Below, piece by piece: positions 11,521 to 21,533 of a stretch of 64,000 nucleotides of DNA (positions within the stretch are counted from its first letter, which is position 1; each line of letters begins with the position of its first letter). The DNA is from Skeletonema tropicum (Eukaryota > Bacillariophyta > Thalassiosirophyceae > Thalassiosirales > Thalassiosiraceae): NCBI GenBank assembly GCA_037178625.1, contig CM074140.1, positions 1 through 64,000 of the forward strand. Direction: 5' to 3'. The notes under the pieces were generated by a model. The model was not told where the DNA came from. It worked only from the letters and a program-made list of their open reading frames with translations, and did not search any database. The position numbers were made by a program, and so were the translations under genes.

Positions 11521-12933
11521 ATGCGTGAACTAAAACATGTATTGTCTGAGCTAGGATGCGTAATGGATCTATATCGCACCAGACAGGAACAATTATCTAT
11601 CGCTTACAATGTCATTTCCAATCGCAACGTTACCTGTAACGGTTCAAGCTCGGCTCAGTTCTACAAATCGGATGCAGAAAGCAAAGCTGGAATAATGAAT
11701 TATGGCCGTTGTGTAAATAACAGTCATAACTTGCAGTCGTTGGCTGCTCCAGAGTGTTCCAGCGTATTGTCTAATGGGTAAGTCCGAAAGTGTATTGTTA
11801 AGATGAGCTGAAATTGGAAGAAGCGTCTTATGTGATTCAGAATTTCATGTATAAGCGAAACGCTTAACACTGCGTAAAACATTACGTAGAGTGATCGTAC
11901 GAACATAGAAAGGATCGCTCATTCATCTACATTTAAGTCGCTTTTTGCTGTGTGGTATTAACCTTCCATAGAGTTCATGCCAAAAATAAAATTGTGATGT
12001 ATGCAAATTTATTTTAAACTTGAACTGGTATTGTTTCTCCCATATGAATGTCTCATGTCAAAAACTAATCACTTATCCTTACTTATCCCTATTTTCATTT
12101 ACTTCAGCAATGGCGGTGTGACAGCGGGCAACAAAAAAGATGTTGTCGACAACAACAAGAACGAGCATGATACCTCTTCTGCAGACAAAGCAAGGCGATT
12201 GCATCTCTCCCGCTCATGTTAGATGCACTAACTTTGAGCAGGCAGAAGCATTTGATGCATCATGCAAATCATGGAGATCATGCGATAATAATAATGATTA
12301 TGACGTTGTCGAGCAGGCGAGTTCTTTGTTAAAGTTAAAGCAATCATCAAAAAATTATGACATCGAACAGCAGTGCCCTAAAGAGAGCAATGGTAGTGCC
12401 GCAACTCCAGTGAATACTCATCATCCGTCTGAAACGGACATACCAGCGTCTACTCCTTCTGATGAGGAGTCAGCAGTTGACCCAACTAATCTTCCGGCGT
12501 TGCTGTATCATGATCATGCTGGGGAACAACCTGCTACTGTTCGCGCATATCGCCGCTGCTCAGAAGATCGCAGTCTTGTGGGCCGCCAAACCATTCGCGA
12601 TCATTTATATGATTCTCCGTCTACCAGTAGACTTCCGCGCAGCTGTCTCGACCGCCTGTTTCATGAGTCTTCTGGTTCTACCGTGAAGGATTATCCGTGT
12701 CGTAATGCTACTTCGGTTGCTAGACTGTCAGGAGAACGTGATAATGATGGCACCAATATGGGTGTTGGTAATGTTGATAACGCCCCCTTGGAAGCAGACG
12801 ATGCTGGTGTATTTCGTAGCAATAATGGCAACGCAGCTCGGCCAGTTGGAGTTGGAGAAATTCCACAGAACACAAAAGCGTCTGGAACTATTGGATCTAT
12901 GTTGGGAGAGCTATCGGAAAAGGGAATCCAACG
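11521..12933 (+). pseudogene. Candidate two-exon gene with an internal frame break
   Basis: An ATG at 11521 opens an exon ending at 11777 with donor GTAAGT (11778). An acceptor TTCAG at 12107 restores the frame (GNGGVTAGNKKD...). The reading then shifts: the first frame stops at 12222, while a long open frame covering 12140-12933 continues (TKQGDCISPAHVRC...) and looks coding through its even, Ser/Asp-rich composition. A one-base indel near 12185-12195 would join them. No domain is recognised. The segment ends at a donor-like ACGGTGAGTG that is homologous in position to the helicase intron donor of the minus-strand copy at 18613, so this exon may have replaced the normal upstream helicase exon. 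Confidence 0.4.
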
Positions 12934-13041
12934 GTGAGTGAATGTAGAAATGTATTCTTGAATTCGAAATATAGCATGGCACTGATCAATCATCCCTCTT
13001 TACACAAATTTGTAATCACTCCACTCCACCACTCCACTCAG

Positions 13042-13635
13042 CACGTGCCAATACCACCCTACACTCACATCTGCAACAAGGGATGCTGTACTGCCACGTT
13101 CATGCCCCTGCAAATTGCATTCGCAATCACAATACACCGCTGCCAGGGCATGGAGGCCGGGTTCGGCAAGGACGATCGATGGAATCGCATGGTGATAGAT
13201 CCGTCAGATGAGCTCTGGGAGAGAAGCCAGTGCCTTGGGACAGGATACGTTGCTACCAGCAGGGGCAAAACACTTGGTTCCAAAAATGTTATGCACCCGA
13301 CGGATAGTGCGATTTATTGGACAGGGCCGAGCGTGTCTGTAGAATGGTTACACAATTGCAAGACGAACCAAGATGGCCAACTCTGCAAACTCTTCAAGAA
13401 GCGGGACAAATGGGTCAAGTACCTTGACGGCAAGGCAGAAGAAACCAAGACAAGATACAACAAAAGAAAGCTTGATGAAATGACGAAAACAACTTATCAA
13501 AAGGCAGTGAGTGGTACTTTAATAAAGAATAGAGAGGACCTGACGAACCGCATCACCAAAATCATAACCAGCCCAAACAAAAAATGGAAAGAAACGAAGA
13601 AAGAATACCAATTGCCACGCGATTATTTTGCCTAG
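13042..13635 (+). pseudogene. PIF1-like helicase, C-terminal exon (copy 1)
   Basis: The exon follows a CACTCAG acceptor at 13041 and has 197 codons. It shows the C-terminal PIF1/RecD-type helicase signature: PLQIAFAITIHRCQGMEAG (motif V-like), then VIDPSDELWE, and GTGYVATSRGKTLGS (motif VI, with the Arg that contacts nucleotide). A basic, repetitive Lys-rich tail ends in DYFA. The Walker A and B motifs of the N-terminal RecA fold are absent upstream, so the locus cannot make a complete ATPase. The adjacent intron (12934-13041) keeps the same boundaries as in copy 2. About 390 bases downstream a SIDWY gene starts, a gene order partly preserved in copy 2. Confidence 0.7.
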
Positions 13636-13983
13636 TGGACGATACAATGCGATATTCACAACTTGCATGGAAAATAAATTTGTCTTCAAGACAAATTTAT
13701 TATCAATCGCGGCAACATGACAAATTAACGACAATCAATAAAGGATTCAACAAAGGGAGAATATTTCTCGTGATGAAGAAACATGTCACCTATAATGACA
13801 ATGTACCTGTATTTCTTTCTGCAAATGATGGTATCCTCGACAGATATAGCCAATCAATTTCTGTTAAAAGCGCATTTAAGCCAGGTACTTCTCGCTTTCT
13901 ACGTAGGAACAAGTACAAATCCTACAGCGGTATGGTCTACAGAGCCTCTACGTGTCCACCAGGTAAACTTTCTCACTAAACAG

Positions 13984-15035
13984 CTACTATACTGATTCCT
14001 ACCAAGATCCCTGTAGAAAAAAGTTTGGAAAAAAATGGAGAATTTGTGACCATAAGGGGTTGGGCACCTCCCGGCCCCGTTATCGACACTTCACTGCGCT
14101 TGTTTCGACCCGGGGCCCCGAGGGCCGATGAGTTGGAAGTGTCTGACCCAGGTGATAAGTTCGGCCTACCTTCATCAATTGCAAGAAGTTTACTTGCCTT
14201 TTTTCAAGAGACGAACCATCCGATGCAATGTTTTACTTACGAGTTATTCTTGAAATGGTGTGCTAGTCAGTTGGATGACTTTTGTAATAACGAGGTCTAC
14301 GCTGAAGGCAGCAAAAAAGTTGTCGCAGAGTGGTTGAAAGAAGAGACTCATTTTAAGAGATCGCTCGCTCATTCAATTGATTGGTACAAATCTCTGTTGA
14401 GCGCAATCTGTGTGCGTTGCCAAGTTAGAGTGGCGATTGCAATACCCCCTCACAAAGACTGGTCTGCGAAAAGTTTTACAGTCATTAATTTACCTGATTG
14501 GGGGGCAAACAACATGACGGGTGTGGCGATTGATGACAGAAATCTTGTGTTTCGTCTACTTTATCAAGATCATGATTCAGGTAACGATTGCATTGTTGGG
14601 GTCTCTGCGTTTCGTGTAAGCAAAGTTCAACCTGTGCAGAATCCGTATAAGAAACTGAGTGGTAGTCTTACCGCTGAGCAGAAGCGGGGTTCTATCCAGT
14701 TGACCAAAGCTACAAGCGAAGTAATTGAAGAAGTCAGTGATGCTAGTACTGCTAGGTCTCTTTTTACCACTCCTGTGAGGAAGAAGGTGGTTGGGAAGCC
14801 CACATCCTTGCTCGACCATGGTTCTCAACCGTGTAAACGCAGCATTGAAGACAGCAGGTTAGCTCAAGAAAAAGCTGCTCTGTTGAAAAGGATCAAATTG
14901 TTGGAAAAGGGGAAGAGCAATGTTGTATCGTCTCCTGCAACTTCTTCGTCGATGGTTACTGCTGAAGAAGTGAAAGCGAGCAAATTGGGTGAAATACTTG
15001 GAGGGGAAGGCAGAAGAGTCGAAGACAAGGTATAG
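13984..15035 (+). CDS. SIDWY-domain gene fused to the tail of a helicase
   Basis: The open frame follows a CACTAAACAG acceptor-like site at 13983. No ATG precedes residue ~67 of the long frame, so the true start is either an unseen upstream exon or a non-ATG codon. The core (AHSIDWYKSLLSAICVRC, then VAIAIPP and NDCIVGVSAFRVS) matches exon 3 of the gene at 7760: same SIDWY motif, two hydrophobic strands, then GVS. I find no known name for this domain. A Lys-rich coiled segment (LAQEKAALLKRIKLLEKG) follows. The last ~20 codons read into inverted-repeat arm B, which carries a helicase tail in a different frame, so the C-terminus is an artefact of a rearrangement at ~14975. Confidence 0.55.
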
Positions 15036-15754
15036 CAAGAGAAAGTTGGAAGAAATCACAGAAACATCGTACGCAGCAGCAATCAAGGGCAATTTCATCA
15101 AAGACAGGACAGACCTGACAACCAGGATTACCAACATCATAACCAACCCGAACAAGAAGTGGAAAGAAGCGAAGAAGGATCATGAAATCCCAAGTGATTA
15201 CTTCGCAGGATCTTCATCTGGTGATTAGTAAAATTGATCACTGCACAGTTTTACAAAACAGACACTTTCTCAACACAAAGAATACAACAACTCAATTAAG
15301 CGTCTGCATCTGGTGATCAGTAAAACATCTGCAAGCGCACGATTCGATATATCAAGCACAGTTTTACAAAAAGACATTTTCTCGTGACGAAGAAAGACAA
15401 AAACTAAATCGACTAACGCCCGTGTAAAACCTGTATTTCTTTCTCGTACAGACCGATTTAGATGCTCAAAAAGCGCATCTAGTACAGTCAATTTCTCGCT
15501 TTCAACAGGTACTTCTTGCTTTCTACATAGGAACACATACAGATCCTACGCCGGTAGTCTCTACCGAGGACTCTACGTGTCCCTAAAGTAAACCTTCTCA
15601 CTAAAAAACACATGTACTGATTCCTACCTATAACTCTGTAGAATAATGGGGGTGAAAAATAATGAATTTTCCCACCTGTAATAGAACAAGGGCACCTGCG
15701 GCCCCCTATTACGCTGCTCTGCACTCCATGAACGGGGGCCCCGAGGGCCGATCA
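14975..15754 (+). repeat. Inner inverted-repeat arm B, left
   Basis: This 780-base stretch is repeated inverted at 17365-18141. It carries the helicase C-terminal tail (frame open 14989-15228, ending DYFAGSSSGD), a hairpin directly after the stop (15228-15254), a downstream region homologous to 13640-14120, and the motif GGCCCCGAGGGCC (15737-15749) four bases before the arm ends. Confidence 0.9.
15228..15254. terminator. 27-base hairpin directly after a stop codon
   Basis: Arms GTAAAATTG and CAGTTTTAC around nine bases; the first base overlaps the TAG stop of the helicase tail. The mirror copy is at 17862-17888. Position after the stop suggests a transcript-end role, but introns carry the same motif, so terminator is only a working label. 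Confidence 0.4.
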
Positions 15755-17346
15755 CAAGATGATGATTGGAGAGTACTGTCCTGTGAAGATGCGATACTTT
15801 ATTAATTTAGAGTTTCTTTTGTCCTGCGCGAAGAATGGGGAGCAAGTTCTACTCTATAAGTTGATGGACATCCAAGAAGATTCTGCCGTTGGAAGCCAAG
15901 TTGTTGTTTGTTCTCCTGCTGCGAAGATTGAATTTTACCACCATCGAGCACAACTAGTCGATGCGGAATGCAATGCACTTGTTCTTAAGTCCTTACAAGA
16001 CTTCGCTGCTCAGTTCTATTCACATGATTCTCGAGACCTTGCTGATAGGATCTATATCGTCGTCGCTTGCAGGTTGCATCGCTTTTCGTTTGCGGAGATT
16101 ACTCGAGGTCATCGACAGTATCACGTCTTGCTTCGGAACGTCATCATCAACAACGTTTTCTTGGATCGACATCATTCTGTCATGGTTACTGCTGAGGAAT
16201 ATGGGGAGACATCATCATCTACTCGACTTCATCATATCATTCGTCCGACGGAAGATACTTCCTTTTGCAAATCTTACAACATGCTTGCTTTACTCGGTAC
16301 TGCCGTGAGAGAAAATATTATTCGGTCGCAGATCAGTGATGGAAACTCTGCTATCTTCTCGGCTCAATTTGGATATGGTAATATTTTGATGGTTGAATAT
16401 GGTGCTATTTTGGTAAGTATCGACAGTGACTCTCGTCACATGATGATTGCACGTTTTGCATCGAGGATTGTTGATAGGAAGCGCAATATCTACGTTATTC
16501 GGAATCAAGTCAATTCGGTTCTTCATCCTGATCTCGTGAGTTACGAACGTCATCGTCTCGGTCTCAATCATGGGGAGCGCAGCAAACGTGCAGCTATTCA
16601 AGAACTTATGGATGCATCACGCACTAATTACCACGAAATCATCGTCGGAAGCAGAATTATCACCCGATGCAATCGGCTCTATGGTGGATTCTTTGTCGAT
16701 ATCTTTGTGTATGGCTTCAGGTTCTTTGTTAGAAGTCCCGAGAGAGGGTTCTCTTCAAGTGTTCGCATTTTTGATGAATACGATCAACTTCATTACCAAG
16801 TCGCGGATGACCATATATACCTTGAAGTTCAAGTCACAAACGGCAATAGGCCCTTCTCACAAGTCACAAACGGCAATAGGACCTTCGCGAACAATCACAA
16901 TGCTTTATCGTCCACATTTTCTATGGCCGATCTACGTCTACCTAGTCCAAAGGAGGAAGAACTACTCATCCAATACCCTACACCTACAGGACAGATCAAG
17001 GATTATCAAGACCATACACCTACAGGTCAGATCAATGATTATCAAGAGCTACTGGAAATACCAACCATTATGGAAACAACTTCACACAATAATAAGTTTA
17101 CTGCTCAGATGTTCTTTGAGATTAGCGATTACTTGTTGAAGTGGGAAGTCTGGAATACGATATACGTTTGGCTGGGGAGTGTCAACTTATGTAAGAAAGC
17201 AGATGAGCGCAACCGCAATCGTACCAGTATGTCATCAATGGTACACTACTTATGGATATTGAAGATACTCATATCCCGATTAATGGGAATCGTCCCATTT
17301 ATCTACCGCAAGTTGAACGTCGAATCTTCCGCGATCGTCGGTTCAG
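15755..17346 (+). pseudogene. C-terminal half of the unknown ~1,000-aa ORF
   Basis: Codons from the ATG at 15759 match the intact ORF (55819-58818) from its position 57058 onward and end where the long-terminal-repeat-like segment begins in the intact copy (58775). A 141-base in-frame deletion has occurred between two copies of AATGGGGAGCAA (57139 and 57280 in the intact copy), and one 15-base insertion lies at ~16760. The missing N-terminal half is present elsewhere at 51922-53211. It ends with about 20 bases that match the LTR/primer-site border at 27255-27275. The 531-codon frame is still open despite the truncation. Confidence 0.8.
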
Positions 17347-17364
17347 CATCTTAATCACTGTAGA

Positions 17365-18141
17365 TGATCGGCCCTCGGGGCCCCCGTTCATGGAGTGCAG
17401 AGCAGCGTAATAGGGGGCCGCAGGTGCCCTTCTATTACAGGTGGGAAAATTCATTATTTTTCACCCCCATTATTCTACAGAGTTATAGGTAGGAATCAGT
17501 ACATGTGTTTTTTAGTGAGAAGGTTTACTTTAGGGACACGTAGAGTCCTCGGTAGAGACTACCGGCGTAGGATCTGTATGTGTTCCTATGTAGAAAGCAA
17601 GAAGTACCTGTTGAAATCGAGAAATTGACTGTACTAGATGCGCTTTTTGAGCATCTAAATCGGTCTGTACGAGAAAGAAATACAGGTTTTACACGGGCGT
17701 TAGTCGATTTAGTTTTTGTCTTTCTTCGTCACGAGAAAATGTCTTTTTGTAAAACTGTGCTTGATATATCGAATCGTGCGCTTGCAGATGTTTTACTGAT
17801 CACCAGATGCAGACGCTTAATTGAGTTGTTGTATTCTTTGTGTTGAGAAAGTGTCTGTTTTGTAAAACTGTGCAGTGATCAATTTTACTAATCACCAGAT
17901 GAAGATCCTGCGAAGTAATCACTTGGGATTTCATGATCCTTCTTCGCTTCTTTCCACTTCTTGTTCGGGTTGGTTATGATGTTGGTAATCCTGGTTGTCA
18001 GGTCTGTCCTGTCTTTGATGAAATTGCCCTTGATTGCTGCTGCGTACGATGTTTCTGTGATTTCTTCCAACTTTCTCTTGCTATACCTTGTCTTCGACTC
18101 TTCTGCCTTCCCCTCCAAGTATTTCACCCAATTTGCTCGCT
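17365..18141 (-). repeat. Inner inverted-repeat arm B, right
   Basis: Inverted partner of 14975-15754. It begins with GGCCCTCGGGGCC (17370-17382) and ends within the helicase gene on the minus strand. Its 17862-17888 hairpin mirrors the one at 15228. Confidence 0.9.
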
Positions 18142-18973
18142 TCTTGTACGATTCGCAGAACTGGCCATTTTGCTTTCTCTTGCAATTTTTTAATCGGTTC
18201 GTTGAAATGTTGCTTCCGGTCCAGTATATGGCACTGTCCGACGGGTATGCTTGATCTTTGGAGCCAAGTGTTTTGCCTCTGCTGGTAGCCACGTACATTG
18301 TTCCAAGAAACTTGCTAATCTCCCACAACTCATCTGCTGGATCTATTATCATGCGGTTCCAGCGGTCTCCTTTGTCGAATCCAGCTTCGAGTCCTTGACA
18401 GCGGTGGATGGTGATGGCGTAGGCAATTTGCAATGGCATGAATAATGCGGTGCAGCATCCTCTGTTGCAAATCTGCTCGTAGGGTGGGATTGGCACGTGC
18501 TGTGCGCAATAAGTTGGGGTAGGATGCATTTGTATCAGTATGAAATGAGTTAGTAGTGTTTTCGCAGAGAGTGGCAATTGTCTTGTGTCTTTCGTGTGTC
18601 AACTTTTACTCACCGTTGGGTTGTTCTTGTCCCATGGGTCCTCGCCTGGTGGTGGTTTGTATGTAGGGAAATCCACAACAATGTACTTCGGTAGGCTAAC
18701 CTCACCTTTACCGTTTGGTCCAACGGAGCGATCCTTATCGTAAACGATCTCGACAACTACCCCAATAGCTGAGACGTACAATCCTGAGTTGGGATCGATG
18801 TTGGCTGACTCCAAGCAAACATGTGCACCTACGCACACATCAAAGGTGTAGAATAGCCTCCTGCCGTAAAAGTGCGACTGGTATGCTGTGTTATTGCCCG
18901 CCATCCTGCTGCTGAATTGACACCTGAGCCTAGCTATTGGTACTTTCAGTCGTTCGTGTGTTTTGGTCAGCAT
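17888..18973 (-). pseudogene. PIF1-like helicase, C-terminal half in two exons (copy 2)
   Basis: Exon 18973-18614 (ATG at 18973) encodes GAHVCLESANIDPNSGLYVS, then VVVEIVYD and YIVVDFPTY, the beta-barrel-like PIF1 region between the two RecA folds. Intron 18613-18500 (GTGAGT...CACAG, 114 bases) is in phase 0. Exon 18499-17888 continues with PLQIAYAITIHRCQGLEAG and YVATSRGKTLGS (motifs V and VI) and the Lys-rich tail. The product would be about 323 residues, against a family length of 600 or more, and lacks Walker A and B. Its 5' side abuts arm A right, so exons 1-2 of the MBD-like gene now lie upstream. Splicing them to this exon would be out of frame. Confidence 0.7.
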
Positions 18974-18981
18974 GTCTACGT

Positions 18982-20666
18982 AGGCAGTTGCATTTGTTTA
19001 TTAGGTAAAATTGTTCAGTGATCGATTATACTAAAATGATTCAATAAGCAAGCGATACTTAGTGCGGCAGTGCACATGCACACAAAATAAACTCACATGA
19101 TAGTTGAATCAGGAGAGGCCTTCTCTCCGACAGGTACCGGTTTAGACTTTTTCGTGACAGCACCTTTCTCGGACAAATCCGGTTCATCATCATCTTGAAC
19201 AGGTTGATCACGGGAGCCCGAATGAGTTTTGTCTTCAAGTACAAGTTTCCCGTTCTCATCACTGGTGTGAAGTTGAAGGTTGAAAAAAAAACTTGTAAGT
19301 AAAAAGGAAAGACAGAATTTGTAAAACGGTACAATGAACAAAAATACCAAAATCATTGAACCACACGAAATTTAACCTTCTCTCTTACCAAAAATGCTCA
19401 CAATTTGAAGTGTACGGCGCTTGGCTTGTACCTCCTTTCCGAGCAATAGCGGCAAACATTAAGAAGTTGACCGCTGCAGACACCAGATCATCTTTGTCAG
19501 TAGAATCAGTCTTACCAACTGGGACATTCGGGTAATGTTCAGACAGTTCATTCAGGATGTACTTGATTGACCCGACTTCAAAGACGGAAAGAGCAGAAAA
19601 GAGCAGTTGTTCCTTCTCCAACTTGGCAACGTCAAACCCATCGCCTAATGCAACAGACGCTAGCAGCAAGAAGATACGATCGTCGGTACGCACCAAACGC
19701 CAATTGATGTCTGTTACGCTCAATGCAATGACAGGAGCCGACGGTTTAGCGGCAGTCTTGACCCCTGACGAAGTAAGACGTGCATCGACATTGCTCCGAT
19801 TCCGCACGGCACGGAAGCCCTTACCGTTACTACCAACGGTGGATATAACTGGATTTGTGTTGCCAAACTTCATTATTTATTCGGACAATGTAGAAATGTG
19901 ATGATGTAAATGATGCAATGCATAATTTATGAGAGCTGTTGAACGGCTCGACAACGTACAAACTGCCTACATAACCGCCGCCAACGCACCAGCGCAATAA
20001 TCAGCAGAGAACAATGCAATCAATAACCAACCACGTCATGAAGTAAACGAGTTCCTTCGTAAGCTACGTCGGCAACACAAGATCTTGTGGTTCAACACAT
20101 CGACAACACGTCGACAAAAAGATTCAGCTCAACACAAGACGTCGACGTGGAGTTAAGAACTGACGTATTGATCAGTACGTGGCCAAAGATCGGCAGTTAT
20201 TCAAATGCAAACACGTCGGCAACCAACGTCGGCGTCTATTTAGACTTGCATCAATAGACGACTCGGCAGATAATGTAATTGAGCCAATGTCGACCTGAGT
20301 ACTTGCTGCATGAACTTAAATACTTTTTTGTTCATTGGATTTTGCCAACACCTGACTTCTGGTACTTTGTGACGTAAGACGATTGGAATCAAGTGTACTA
20401 ATTCCTTAAGTAACGAAGTTTACCACGTCACTCAGAGAAAAAATTAAGAAAATAGAGGGTGACGGGGATGCACACCGGAAAGAACGAAGAAGCTCATCGA
20501 CAATCTGACTTAATTAGCCTGGAAAAGTCCTTTTTAGCACAAATCAAGCGATTTTTAGATCTAAATCATAAGATATAGCATCTAAATGACAATCAAAATG
20601 GGCATTTCAGCGGGGATAGGAGGGGGGAAAATCCCAACACTTCAAGTTGAAGTTCCGGAAGTAATT
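18982..20666 (-). repeat. Outer inverted-repeat arm A, right, with exons 1-2 of the MBD-like gene
   Basis: Inverted partner of 6968-8651. On the minus strand it contains exon 1 (19873-19389) and exon 2 (19261-19097) of the MBD-like gene with intact splice sites, then the hairpin 19005-19031. Exon 3 is missing: the arm ends just before the acceptor position and helicase sequence follows. The gene copy is therefore truncated, though its promoter side is complete. Few substitutions relative to the left arm indicate a recent duplication. Confidence 0.85.
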
Positions 20667-21002
20667 TGCTCGCTACTTTGGATCTCCCCGATGGAAAAGA
20701 TATGCCTTGTACGCTGGCCCACGCCCACGAAACGCCAACAAAACTTACGACCGTTAGAACAATGACAGCTACCACGCCTTTTCTCATTCTTGAGACCTTT
20801 TGATTCAAATTTTTTGTGGCCTGTCTCCACGCAATTAGAACCGCTGATGAAGGTGGCTAAGCTCCACCGAAACTCGTAATTAATGAATCATAAAAGTTCG
20901 GTTATATTGCTTACTACCATCATCTGGAAAAACTCCTAGCTTGTAATAAGGACTTCGTGGCTTATTGCATTCAAGACATTTCTTTTCACATTGATAAAGA
21001 TT

Positions 21003-21283
21003 GACAACGTCATTGCAGAGCAACTTTATAGCCGTATTCTATTGTAAAGAGACTAATTGGTAAAATTGTGCACAGCACAATTATACCAATTAAGGCCAAC
21101 GTCATTGCAGAGCAACTTTATAGCCGAATTCCGTTGTATAAAGACTACTGACAAGCCACACAGCAAATGGCCAACAGCAAGATGACGACACAATACTTTA
21201 CAGGCCCCGAGGGCCCGCGCTGAACCCGCCACATACACCGCTGCACGCCACCACTATCGCACCATTCTGCGCGCCCCTGTTTA
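21003..21283 (+). repeat. 281-base module: twin boxes, hairpin and GC-rich motif
   Basis: Nearly identical to 51640-51922 in the same orientation; the only indel I see is two bases. It contains two CATTGCAGAGCAACTTTATAG boxes (21011 and 21102), the 27-base hairpin between them (21060-21086, extended by flanking TAATT/AATTA pairs), and GGCCCCGAGGGCC (21203-21215). 20667-21002 shows no gene. Confidence 0.8.
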
Positions 21284-21305
21284 ATTCTCCCACGTGTACT
21301 GTTTA

Positions 21306-21533
21306 ATACAGGACAAGAGAGTTGCGTAGTAATAGCAGGTTGTGTTCTTCTACGGAGAAGACAGCACGTTGTCGACAAACGACGTCTTTATGTTTATTTT
21401 TCTTTCCTTTATTGTGAGAAGAACGATGGAATCGCTCCTAACGCAATCTCTATCTACATAGACCGTATGTTACCCCTAACATACCATAACTGTAAGAATC
21501 CGTAAATACACGAAATATCATTTCCTGTGTCAC
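21306..21533 (-). repeat. 3' LTR of the Copia element
   Basis: Direct repeat of 27276-27503. The long coding frame runs into it and stops at 21450, which is a result of the internal deletion and frame change. Confidence 0.85.
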
